DNA from: Bacteroidales bacterium UBA6408
GTDB taxonomy: Bacteria > Bacteroidota > Bacteroidia > Bacteroidales > UBA932
Direction: 5' to 3'
Assembly (NCBI GenBank): GCA_002439805.1
Contig: DJPQ01000105.1
Coordinates: forward strand, 1-13,608
Length of the DNA: 13,608 nucleotides
Positions 1-5,405 of the stretch are shown here, piece after piece. The notes beneath the pieces were generated by a model. The model was not told the DNA's origin. It worked only from the letters and a program-made list of their open reading frames with translations, and did no database searches. Position 1 is the first letter of the stretch, and every line of letters starts with the position of its first letter. The translations under genes and the position numbers were made by a program.

Positions 1-90
1 GACGAGGCCATGCGCCGTCAGGGAATGTACCGCAGCCAGGAACAGGCCGCCCGAGAGGCGTTTGAGGCTCATCGGTGTAAACTATTGTAA
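1..90 (+). CDS. Sulfide/dihydroorotate dehydrogenase-like FAD/NAD-binding protein, C-terminal end (NfnA/SudB-like), partial
   Basis: Frame 1 is open from the left edge to a TAA at 88-90 and encodes 29 residues beginning DEAMRRQGMYRSQEQ. This resembles the C-terminal tail of the FAD/NAD-binding subunit (NfnA, SudB, or PyrK-like) that commonly precedes gltA/nfnB in anaerobes; those proteins tend to end with a D-E-x-M-x-R-x-x-x-Y-R-x-x-E pattern. The known partner role is to form a heterodimer with the GltA-like subunit for NADH- or ferredoxin-linked NADP reduction. The gene 102 bp downstream on the same strand is exactly that partner, which supports the call. Only the tail is visible, so the cofactor-binding domains cannot be checked. 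Confidence 0.7.
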   Translation, partial: DEAMRRQGMYRSQEQAAREAFEAHRCKLL

Positions 91-96
91 TTCCCT

Positions 97-176
97 GTCA
101 TTTCGAGCGAATGTCCTCGCTTTTTCGAGCGAATGTCCTCGCTTGTCATTTCGAGCGAAACGAAGTCGAGAAATCT
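97..176. repeat. Cluster of short 'CHLERSE'-type intergenic repeats
   Basis: The gap between the two redox genes is built largely from one motif. GTCATTTCGAGCGA occurs at 97-110 and again at 145-158. A 22-bp unit beginning TTTCGAGCGAATG is perfectly duplicated in tandem at 101-122 and 123-144. The third copy (145-176) continues into the fuller form ending GTCGAGAAATCT. This is the widespread Bacteroidetes intergenic repeat whose spurious translations read like CHLERSE. Its closeness to the gltA start (ATG at 193) means it lies in the intercistronic leader. Its function is unknown. Confidence 0.8.
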
Positions 177-192
177 ATAGACTCATAATAAG

Positions 193-1797
193 ATGGCAAA
201 CAGAATACCAAGAGTCCCGGTCAGGGAACAGGACCCGAAGAAGCGGGCGGCAAACTTTGACGAGGTGTGTTACGGCTACAATGCCGATGAGGCGATGCAG
301 GAGGCGACGCGCTGCCTGCACTGCAGGAATCCGCGCTGTGTGGCTGCCTGCCCTGTGAACGTGAAGATTCCGGATTTTATAGCGAAAGTGGTTGAAGGCG
401 ACTTTGCAGGCGCGGCCCGGGTCATAGCGCAGGACTCGTCGCTTCCGGCTGTCTGCGGCCGTGTGTGTCCGCAGGAAACCCAATGCGAGGGCTCGTGCGT
501 GCTCGGCGTGAAGTTCGAACCGGTGGCGATAGGCAAGCTGGAGCGCTTCGTCGCCGACTGGAGCAGGGAGAGCGGTGCCGGAGCATCGGAACATGGTACC
601 GGTGACGTTTCTTCTGAGGCCTCTTCTGATGAAATGGCTCCAGAAGCCTTCGAGAAGCTTGTTGAGAATGTTCAGGGCAAAACTGTTGGGGCAAATGGCT
701 CGGCAGAGGGGCTGCGGAAGAACGGTCATCGCGTGGCGGTGGTGGGCAGTGGCCCTGCGGGCCTTGCCTGTGCGTCCGACCTTGCGAAGCTCGGCTATGA
801 CGTGACCATCTTCGAGGCCCTGCACAAGGCCGGGGGAGTGCTTGAATACGGCATCCCGGAGTTCCGCCTTCCTAAGGACACCGTCCTTGCCGCAGAAATC
901 GCCGCAGTCCGCGCCCTCGGGGTTCACATAGAGACGGATGTCGTCGTGGGACGCACCGTTACGATTGACTCCCTGCTCGGAAAGGAGGGCTTCGACGCCG
1001 TCTTCATCGGTTCAGGCGCGGGACTTCCTAAGTTCATGGGCATCCCCGGAGAAAGCCTGAACGGGGTCTATTCCGCAAACGAGTTCCTCACGCGCAACAA
1101 TCTCATGAAGGCTTACCGCGATGACTATGCGACTCCTGTCAATGTCGGACATCGTGTCGTGGTCGTGGGCGGAGGCAATGTCGCCATGGACGCGGCACGC
1201 ACGGCACTGAGGCTTCAGGGGCTTCGGGCGGCGCGGAGGTCTCTCACTCCGTTCGAGATGACAGAAGAGGGTCCGTTCGAGATGACGGATGCCGTCCCGG
1301 CAGAATCGACGGACTGTGTTGATGTCGTCTCCGTCGTCTATCGCCGTACCGAGGCGGAACTTCCCGCCCGCCGCGAGGAGGTGCACCACGCGAAGGAAGA
1401 GGGCATATGTTTCGAGTTCCTGACCAATCCGGTTGAGATTCTTTCCGATGACAAGGGAAATGTACGTGCAGTTAAGTGCATCCGCATGGAACTCGGCGAG
1501 CCGGATGAGAGCGGCCGTCGCAGTCCGGTTGCGGTTACCGGCTCCGAGTTCGAGATTCCGGCCGACACCGTGATAATGTCCCTCGGCACCTCTCCGAACC
1601 CGCTCATTGCCGGCACGACCCCGGGACTGAAAACCACCCGGTGCGGAGGTCTCGAAACCACCGACGACGTGGTCACCACTCGTCCGGGAGTCTTCGCCGG
1701 AGGTGATGCCGTCACCGGCGCAGCCACCGTTATCCTCGCCATGGGAGCCGGCCGCAAGGCCGCCGCTGCCATAGACAGCTATATCAAAAGCCGATAG
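193..1797 (+). CDS. gltA: GltA/NfnB-like NAD(P)H-dependent FeS flavoprotein (glutamate synthase small-subunit family)
   Basis: This 534-residue protein has the full architecture of the glutamate synthase small subunit/NfnB family. An N-terminal domain carries two cysteine clusters for iron-sulfur binding (C41-x2-C44-x4-C49-x3-C53 and C88-x3-C92-x5-C98-x3-C102). An FAD Rossmann motif GSGPAG follows at 185-190, an NAD(P)H-binding GGGNVAMDAAR at 326-336, and the C-terminal FAD motif GVFAGGDAVTGA at 499-510. Usual members are about 460-480 residues. The excess sits in two places: a Ser/Glu/Gly-rich linker at about 124-176, and an insert at about 343-378 containing PFEMT twice, eight residues apart. 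The second insert is a reverse-oriented copy of the intergenic repeat (see the repeat at 1235-1286). The preceding NfnA-like gene suggests a ferredoxin/NADP transhydrogenase-type complex rather than true glutamate synthesis, since no large GltB subunit is in view. The start at 193 is supported by the typical N-terminus with VPVREQDP; no clear Shine-Dalgarno sequence is present. Confidence 0.9.
   Translation: MANRIPRVPVREQDPKKRAANFDEVCYGYNADEAMQEATRCLHCRNPRCVAACPVNVKIPDFIAKVVEGDFAGAARVIAQDSSLPAVCGRVCPQETQCEGSCVLGVKFEPVAIGKLERFVADWSRESGAGASEHGTGDVSSEASSDEMAPEAFEKLVENVQGKTVGANGSAEGLRKNGHRVAVVGSGPAGLACASDLAKLGYDVTIFEALHKAGGVLEYGIPEFRLPKDTVLAAEIAAVRALGVHIETDVVVGRTVTIDSLLGKEGFDAVFIGSGAGLPKFMGIPGESLNGVYSANEFLTRNNLMKAYRDDYATPVNVGHRVVVVGGGNVAMDAARTALRLQGLRAARRSLTPFEMTEEGPFEMTDAVPAESTDCVDVVSVVYRRTEAELPARREEVHHAKEEGICFEFLTNPVEILSDDKGNVRAVKCIRMELGEPDESGRRSPVAVTGSEFEIPADTVIMSLGTSPNPLIAGTTPGLKTTRCGGLETTDDVVTTRPGVFAGGDAVTGAATVILAMGAGRKAAAAIDSYIKSR
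1235..1286 (-). repeat. Reverse-oriented CHLERSE-type repeat inside the gltA coding region
   Basis: CCGTTCGAGATGAC occurs at 1249-1262 and again at 1273-1286, 24 bp apart, which keeps the reading frame. Read on the minus strand, 1235-1262 begins GTCATCTCGAACGGAGTGAG, the same layout as the intergenic copy at 145-176 (GTCATTTCGAGCGAA...GAAATCT). Positions 1243-1263 translate antisense as CHLERSE. The protein segment it adds has no counterpart between the NAD(P)H motif and the following VVYRRTEAELPARREEVHHA segment in the usual family layout. Confidence 0.75.
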
Positions 1798-1843
1798 AGA
1801 CCCGTCTTGAAATCCCCGGGTCTGCGGCTTGAAATAAAAAAAA

Positions 1844-1875
1844 GTCTGCGGTTCAGGCATTTTTGAACCGCAGAC
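1844..1875 (-). terminator. Rho-independent terminator of the GH20 gene
   Basis: A perfect 12-bp stem (GTCTGCGGTTCA at 1844-1855 pairing with TGAACCGCAGAC at 1864-1875) closes an 8-nt loop. On the minus strand the stem is followed by eight U residues (A run at 1836-1843), and it begins 23 bp after the GH20 stop codon. On the plus strand no U tract follows, so any effect on gltA transcripts would be weaker. A second GTCTGCGG at 1820-1827 could compete for the distal arm. Confidence 0.85.
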
Positions 1876-1898
1876 TCTCAAATGTCTCCCGAAAGTCC

Positions 1899-4073
1899 CT
1901 ACTTCACCAATATCTCGTCAACAAACAGGAATCCCGTATGCCCTTTCCCGCCGTGCCATGACGGGATGACCCTCGTGTCCTCGGCCACGACGCGCAGTTC
2001 CCCGACCTCGGTCTCCGGGAAAGTCACGCTGTAGTTCTCGACGGAATCCGGCGCCGACGCTCCGACCTCGGGAATGGAAAGCCAGCCGAGCAGCACACCG
2101 TCGCCATAAACCTTCAGAGACAGCGGCCCGAAAATCCAGTTCGGCGTGTTGATGATGAAGCCGACGCTGACCTCCGAGCACTTTTCTCCGTTCATGTCGA
2201 TGCTCACGTCCATCGGCGCCCCGTTCCATGCGACCCAGCGCCCGTCGCTGTAGTTCCAGTTCCCGCGAATGCCGTCGTTCAGGGCGCTTTCGCTGAGGTA
2301 GTCGTAGCCGTTCGCCTTCGGGCTGTTGAGCCACAGCTTCTTGCCGAACGCCTTGTTGGCAATCAGCTCCTGAGTCCAGACCTTGGAGCGTTCACCGTGC
2401 CTGAAAGTGGCTGCCTTCACCGTGCAGGGAGTCGCTGTCAGGGTGAACGGACCGGTGTAGAGAGGGGAGTCGTCGGTTGGGTCGCTGCCGTCGGTGGTGT
2501 AGCGTATCGGTGTGTCTCCCGTCGTCTTGAGCTCAATCAAATAGCAGCCGTCCTTCACGCTCACCTTGCCGAGAACTTCGTAGATGTGCTTCGCGTAGTT
2601 ATAGCCCATCGCCTCATAAATCCCGCACATCCTGTCGAGGTCGCGGAAGAACCTGTCCGCGTCGCGTCTGCCCGGGTCGCACCACTGCACCTCAGCAAGC
2701 GCGCTCATTCTCGGAAGGAGCATATATTCAAGATGTTCAGGCGTGGCGATGTACTCCGTCCATAGATTGGCCTGGATTCCGAGTATGTGTTTCTTTTCCG
2801 TGTCGGTCATCTCCGGTGTAAACGGCTCGTATTCATACACCTTTGACACCGGAAGATAGCCCCCGATTCCATCTGGCTCGGAGGCGCGGTCGAGGCTCTG
2901 GCAGTAGTCGAAATAGAAATGGGTCGTCGGGGTCATAATCGCGTCATGTCCGAGCGCGGCCGCCTTCTGTCCTCCTGCGCTGCCTCTCCACGACATCACC
3001 GTGGCGTTCGGCGACAGCTCCCCTTCGAGAATCTCGTCCCATCCGATGATGCTGCGTCCGTGTTCGTTGAGGAACTTCTCCACCCTTGCGGTCACATAGC
3101 CGCTCTGGAGATAGTGCTCCGCAGAAAACTGCCCGTCGCCCTTGAGCCCGAGCTCGGCAATCTTCGCCTGACAGCGCGGGCAGGTCGCCCAGTGGTCCTT
3201 TGGGCATTCGTCGCCTCCGATGTGGATGTATTTTGAAGGGAATATCTCCAGCACCTCGTCCAGCACCCCTTCGAGGAACTCATAGGTCTTCTCGTTCCCG
3301 GCGCAGAGCACGTCGGGCGAAACCCCGGCGAAATTCCACACTTCGTACGGGCCGTAGCCCTCGCATCCGAGTTCCGGATAGGCCGCGAGCGCCGCCTGCA
3401 TATGTCCCGGAAGGTCAATTTCCGGGATCACGTCAATTCCCCTTTCTGCGGCGTATACGACGACCTCGCGCAGCTGCTCCTGCGTGTAGTAGCCTCCGTA
3501 GAGAGCTCCCGTAGGGTCTCCGCCGGAACCGTCAGGCCGGAAAAGCTTCTCGCCCTTGCGCCACGCCCCGATTTTCGTGAGGAGCGGATATTTCCTTATC
3601 TCGATTCTCCAACCCTGGTCATCCGTCAGGTGCCAGTGGAACTTGTTCATCTTGTGCACCGCCATCATGTCGATGTACCTCTTCAACTCATCGACGCTGA
3701 AGAAATGCCTCGCGCAGTCAAGGTGCATGCCCCTGTAGGCGAACCTCGGCCTGTCCCTGATAATCACGTCAGGCCATTCCCCGTCCGCGTCCCGGAGCTG
3801 GTCGAGCGTCTGCTGCGCGTAGAGGAATCCTCTGAGTGCGCTTGCCTTGACGGTAACCCTGCCCTTCCGGATTTCAATCACATATTCCTCCTCCCCGAGC
3901 TTCGGGTCATTGATTTTCTCGACGATTCCCTCATTCGCCTCGGTGCTTCCCCCGAGAAGCTTCACGTAGTTCGGCTCAGGAATCACGTTCACGATGTCCT
4001 CTCCCCCGTTTCCGCAGGAAGAGAGCGACAGAACCGCCGCGATGGCCGTCAGTTTCAGTGCAGTAAGTCTCAT
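1899..4073 (-). CDS. GH20 beta-N-acetylhexosaminidase, lipoprotein
   Basis: The 724-residue product is a glycoside hydrolase family 20 enzyme that would remove terminal beta-linked GlcNAc or GalNAc by substrate-assisted catalysis. A signal peptide ends in a lipobox with C20 (LSSC), predicting membrane anchoring. Residues about 25-108 match the small alpha/beta domain that precedes the GH20 barrel. The barrel starts at RGMHLDCARHFF (114-125), with FHWHLTDDQGWR at 145-156 and the catalytic Asp-Glu pair D288-E289 in HIGGDE (284-289). Family-typical tryptophan segments include SWRG at 361-364 and the barrel end PRMSALAEVQW at 454-464. Next comes a chitobiase/hexosaminidase C-terminal Ig-like domain (about 505-570, with RYTTDGSDPT), then a beta-rich region (about 575-724) that looks like a discoidin/CBM32-type carbohydrate-binding domain; this last assignment is tentative. 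It is transcribed divergently from the phosphodiesterase gene and convergently with gltA. It has its own terminator and, very likely, its own promoter. Confidence 0.93.
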   Translation of the reverse strand: MRLTALKLTAIAAVLSLSSCGNGGEDIVNVIPEPNYVKLLGGSTEANEGIVEKINDPKLGEEEYVIEIRKGRVTVKASALRGFLYAQQTLDQLRDADGEWPDVIIRDRPRFAYRGMHLDCARHFFSVDELKRYIDMMAVHKMNKFHWHLTDDQGWRIEIRKYPLLTKIGAWRKGEKLFRPDGSGGDPTGALYGGYYTQEQLREVVVYAAERGIDVIPEIDLPGHMQAALAAYPELGCEGYGPYEVWNFAGVSPDVLCAGNEKTYEFLEGVLDEVLEIFPSKYIHIGGDECPKDHWATCPRCQAKIAELGLKGDGQFSAEHYLQSGYVTARVEKFLNEHGRSIIGWDEILEGELSPNATVMSWRGSAGGQKAAALGHDAIMTPTTHFYFDYCQSLDRASEPDGIGGYLPVSKVYEYEPFTPEMTDTEKKHILGIQANLWTEYIATPEHLEYMLLPRMSALAEVQWCDPGRRDADRFFRDLDRMCGIYEAMGYNYAKHIYEVLGKVSVKDGCYLIELKTTGDTPIRYTTDGSDPTDDSPLYTGPFTLTATPCTVKAATFRHGERSKVWTQELIANKAFGKKLWLNSPKANGYDYLSESALNDGIRGNWNYSDGRWVAWNGAPMDVSIDMNGEKCSEVSVGFIINTPNWIFGPLSLKVYGDGVLLGWLSIPEVGASAPDSVENYSVTFPETEVGELRVVAEDTRVIPSWHGGKGHTGFLFVDEILVK

Positions 4074-4088
4074 ATGTTTCTAAAATTT

Positions 4089-4100
4089 TTCGTTAACGAA
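4089..4100. promoter_or_regulatory. Perfect 12-bp palindrome, candidate operator for the GH20 gene
   Basis: TTCGTTAACGAA (4089-4100) is its own reverse complement and lies just downstream of the candidate -7 box of the GH20 promoter, near the expected transcription start. A half-site TCGTTAA recurs at 4120-4126 and forms a 7-bp inverted pair with TTAACGA at 4093-4099. The position and symmetry fit a repressor or dimer binding site; no regulator gene is present in the window. Confidence 0.4.
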
Positions 4101-4110
4101 GACAAAGATA
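4101..4110 (-). promoter_or_regulatory. Bacteroidetes -7 element for the GH20 gene
   Basis: The minus strand reads TATCTTTGTC from 4110 to 4101, an exact match to the Bacteroidetes -7 consensus TAnnTTTG. It would give a leader of about 20-25 nt before the ATG at 4073. No convincing TTTG/TTG is seen near -33. Confidence 0.55.
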
Positions 4111-4123
4111 TTAAATAAATCGT

Positions 4124-4133
4124 TAATTTTGTC
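4124..4133 (+). promoter_or_regulatory. Bacteroidetes -7 element for the phosphodiesterase gene
   Basis: TAATTTTGTC at 4124-4133 matches TAnnTTTG and mirrors the minus-strand box, sharing the TTTGTC core. It lies about 70 nt upstream of the ATG at 4205. The -33 region would lie within the opposite promoter, so the two promoters overlap. No clear -33 motif is visible. Confidence 0.5.
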
Positions 4134-4136
4134 CTT

Positions 4137-4174
4137 GCGGATATATAACAGCGGATATATAATATCAGGATATA
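4137..4174 (+). repeat. GGATATA direct repeats in the leader of the phosphodiesterase gene
   Basis: GCGGATATATAA occurs identically at 4137-4148 and 4151-4162, with a third, shorter GGATATA at 4168-4174 and a degenerate CGGAT at 4183. The unit spacing of 14-16 bp is regular. This could be an array of regulator sites or simply AT-rich slippage; no function can be assigned. Confidence 0.5.
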
Positions 4175-4204
4175 CGAACATACGGATTTTGAATTATCGA
4201 GAAT

Positions 4205-5002
4205 ATGAAAAAGACACTTGTACTTGCGGTCGCCGCTCTCTGCGGCTTCTGTGCCTGCACCTCGCGGCATGAGGTGGGAATCATCGCCCACCGGGGCTAC
4301 TGGAAATGCGAGGAGGGCGGGATGTCCCACAACTCCATCGCCGCCCTCAAGGCCGCCTGCGAGCACGGCTTCTGGGGCACCGAGTTTGACGTGAACATGA
4401 CTTCCGACGGACAGCTGCTTGTCTATCATGACGGCGAAATCGAAGGGAAGCGCATAAATTTCACTCCAAAGGCCGAGTTCAATCATGTGCGTCTTCCTAA
4501 CGGCGAGCCCATCCCGACCCTCGACGAGTATCTCTCCGCCGCTCTGGCCTATCCCAAGACCAAGCTTGTCCTCGAACTCAAGTGGCACGACGCGGCGCTT
4601 GAACGGCAGGCGGTGGATGCGGTGGTGGCTTCACTCAAGGCTCACGGTCTCTTCACTCCGGAGCGCGTGATGTTCATCTCCTTCTCTCTCAGCGAGTGCG
4701 CCCTTTTCGCGAAGACGGCTCCCGGCTTCACCGTGCAGTATCTGGGCAGCGACAGCGACTTTGACGCGCTCAACGAAAGCGGCGTGAACGGCATCGACAT
4801 GTACTTCCCGACCTTCCTCTCCGACCCGAAGTGGAAAGAAGGCGCCCGTGCGAACGGCTACGGCATCAATGTCTGGACGGTCGATGGCGAGGACGACATC
4901 CGAAGGTGCATCGGGGCGGGGATTGACTTTCTCACGACTAACGAACCGGAGCTGGCGCGTGACATTCTCAGGGACATGGACGGTGTCAAAGAACTGATTT
5001 GA
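4205..5002 (+). CDS. Glycerophosphodiester phosphodiesterase family lipoprotein
   Basis: The 265-residue product has the GDPD TIM-barrel signature. IIAHRGYWK (26-34) provides the catalytic His29 and Arg30, GTEFDVN (58-64) the metal-binding Glu60 and Asp62, and VYHDGEI (73-79) the second catalytic His75. LVLELKW at 121-127 supplies the later metal-site Glu, and INVWTVDGEDDI at 221-232 the conserved strand near the C-terminus. The usual E-N-[ST] after HRG is replaced by HNS at 42-44, a common variation. The N-terminus is a short signal peptide with C18 (FCAC) as the likely lipidated residue, so it should act in the periplasm or at the outer membrane. The family hydrolyses glycerophosphodiesters to glycerol-3-phosphate and an alcohol; the actual substrate here may be a lipid head group or a glycerophosphate-decorated glycan. 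The last codon and stop lie in the left end of a palindromic repeat. A separate promoter candidate downstream suggests it is not cotranscribed with the SusCD operon. Confidence 0.9.
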   Translation: MKKTLVLAVAALCGFCACTSRHEVGIIAHRGYWKCEEGGMSHNSIAALKAACEHGFWGTEFDVNMTSDGQLLVYHDGEIEGKRINFTPKAEFNHVRLPNGEPIPTLDEYLSAALAYPKTKLVLELKWHDAALERQAVDAVVASLKAHGLFTPERVMFISFSLSECALFAKTAPGFTVQYLGSDSDFDALNESGVNGIDMYFPTFLSDPKWKEGARANGYGINVWTVDGEDDIRRCIGAGIDFLTTNEPELARDILRDMDGVKELI

Positions 5003-5100
5003 GCGTCTTTTTGAGCCATATCCGCTTTCGCATCGGTCACATACGCCCGGTATGCTCCCTCTTTGAAAGCGAATCTGTCATCAAAAATACATCTCAAATC
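4996..5100. repeat. Imperfect ~105-bp palindromic element with a central hairpin
   Basis: The ends are an 8-bp inverted repeat (GATTTGAG at 4996-5003, CTCAAATC at 5093-5100). Further in, CGCTTTC (5023-5029) pairs with GAAAGCG (5065-5071), and at the centre CATAC (5040-5044) pairs with GTATG (5050-5054). The arms also resemble each other between these blocks (TCTTTTTGA on the left, ATTTTTGATGA on the complement of the right). The element contains the stop codon of the phosphodiesterase gene. It looks like a mobile palindromic repeat, and its RNA could fold into a long hairpin that acts as a 3' end or terminator; no U tract follows. Confidence 0.6.
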
Positions 5101-5215
5101 CGATAGGTCTTATCTCCGGTCTCCAAAATAATCACATTTTTGAGTAAAAACTTAAAAATAGGGTGATAAATATTAAAATTTTTTATAAAATATGTTTACT
5201 TCTCTAAAAGTTTAC

Positions 5216-5223
5216 TATATTTG
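5216..5223 (+). promoter_or_regulatory. Candidate promoter (-7 box) of the SusCD operon
   Basis: TATATTTG at 5216-5223 matches the Bacteroidetes -7 consensus TAnnTTTG exactly and sits in an AT-rich stretch, as expected of a promoter. A canonical TTTG/TTG at -33 is not evident. Transcription would begin near 5230, leaving a leader of about 175 nt upstream of the first gene at 5406. Confidence 0.5.
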
Positions 5224-5275
5224 CGGAATCCAAGTAAGCATTAAAAATAAGTTGAACTAAACTTGTGTCAGATTT

Positions 5276-5338
5276 ATGAGGATAGATTTCTTTTGGAAGA
5301 AGGAGTGTACTGGATGTACACGACTGATGAGAAAATAA
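5276..5338 (+). CDS. Possible 20-residue leader peptide ORF with internal hairpin
   Basis: An ATG at 5276 opens a 20-codon ORF ending at TAA 5336-5338. It encodes a basic peptide with WKKECTGCTRLMRK at its end, including a Cys-x2-Cys. Inside it, GTGTAC (5305-5310) and GTACAC (5316-5321) form a perfect 6-bp stem with a TGGAT loop. The location in the long leader of the operon would suit a regulatory leader ORF, but the ORF is short, no clear ribosome-binding site is visible, and the coding look may simply come from a structured RNA or repeat. Confidence 0.2.
   Translation: MRIDFFWKKECTGCTRLMRK
5305..5321 (+). promoter_or_regulatory. Perfect stem-loop in the operon leader
   Basis: GTGTAC-TGGAT-GTACAC forms a 6-bp stem with a 5-nt loop about 80 nt downstream of the predicted transcription start and 85 nt before the first start codon. 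As DNA it is also a 17-bp interrupted palindrome and could be a protein-binding site. No U tract follows, so it is not a simple terminator. Confidence 0.4.
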
Positions 5339-5405
5339 ATATAGACCATAAAGATATACAAATTGTTCAAGTTATTTTTTACGATTACTTAAAGTCCATT
5401 ATGAG

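Larger units (their letters stand above)
5003..5405 (+). other. Gene-free AT-rich region: palindrome, promoter and long operon leader
   Basis: No convincing protein gene occupies this stretch. An antisense ORF at 4858-5097 is explained by the phosphodiesterase gene and the palindrome. After the palindrome (to 5100), base composition drops sharply to AT-rich. The segment holds a -7 candidate at 5216-5223 and then about 180 nt of leader before the lipoprotein gene at 5406, including a hairpin and a possible 20-codon ORF. Just before the start codon an overlapping ATG-AGA-TGA (5401-5409) shares bases with the true start. Confidence 0.7.

Noticed and set aside
175..927. 250-codon antisense ORF opposite gltA
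   Set aside because: It has no recognisable domain and is fully overlapped by a well-supported gene; high GC content produces such antisense open frames.
1798..1823. Possible plus-strand terminator after gltA
   Set aside because: The 7-bp stem (AGACCCG/CGGGTCT) has a 12-nt loop and no U tract after it, so it is too weak to call as an intrinsic terminator.
1012..1881. 289-codon antisense ORF containing CHLERSE
   Set aside because: It is a shadow of gltA, and its CHLERSE peptide comes from translation of the inserted repeat, a known source of spurious ORFs.
3402..4118. 238-codon ORF on the plus strand opposite the GH20 gene
   Set aside because: It is antisense to a strongly supported GH20 gene, extends across its promoter region and shows no protein-family features.
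4858..5097. 79-codon antisense ORF over the phosphodiesterase end and the palindrome
   Set aside because: Half of it is the complement of a real gene and half lies in the palindromic element. No start region or conserved domain supports translation.
5324..5334. Hammerhead-ribozyme-like core CTGATGA followed by GAAA in the operon leader
   Set aside because: The two conserved blocks are directly adjacent with no stem II between them, and no matching cleavage-site helices are evident nearby. The match is likely chance.
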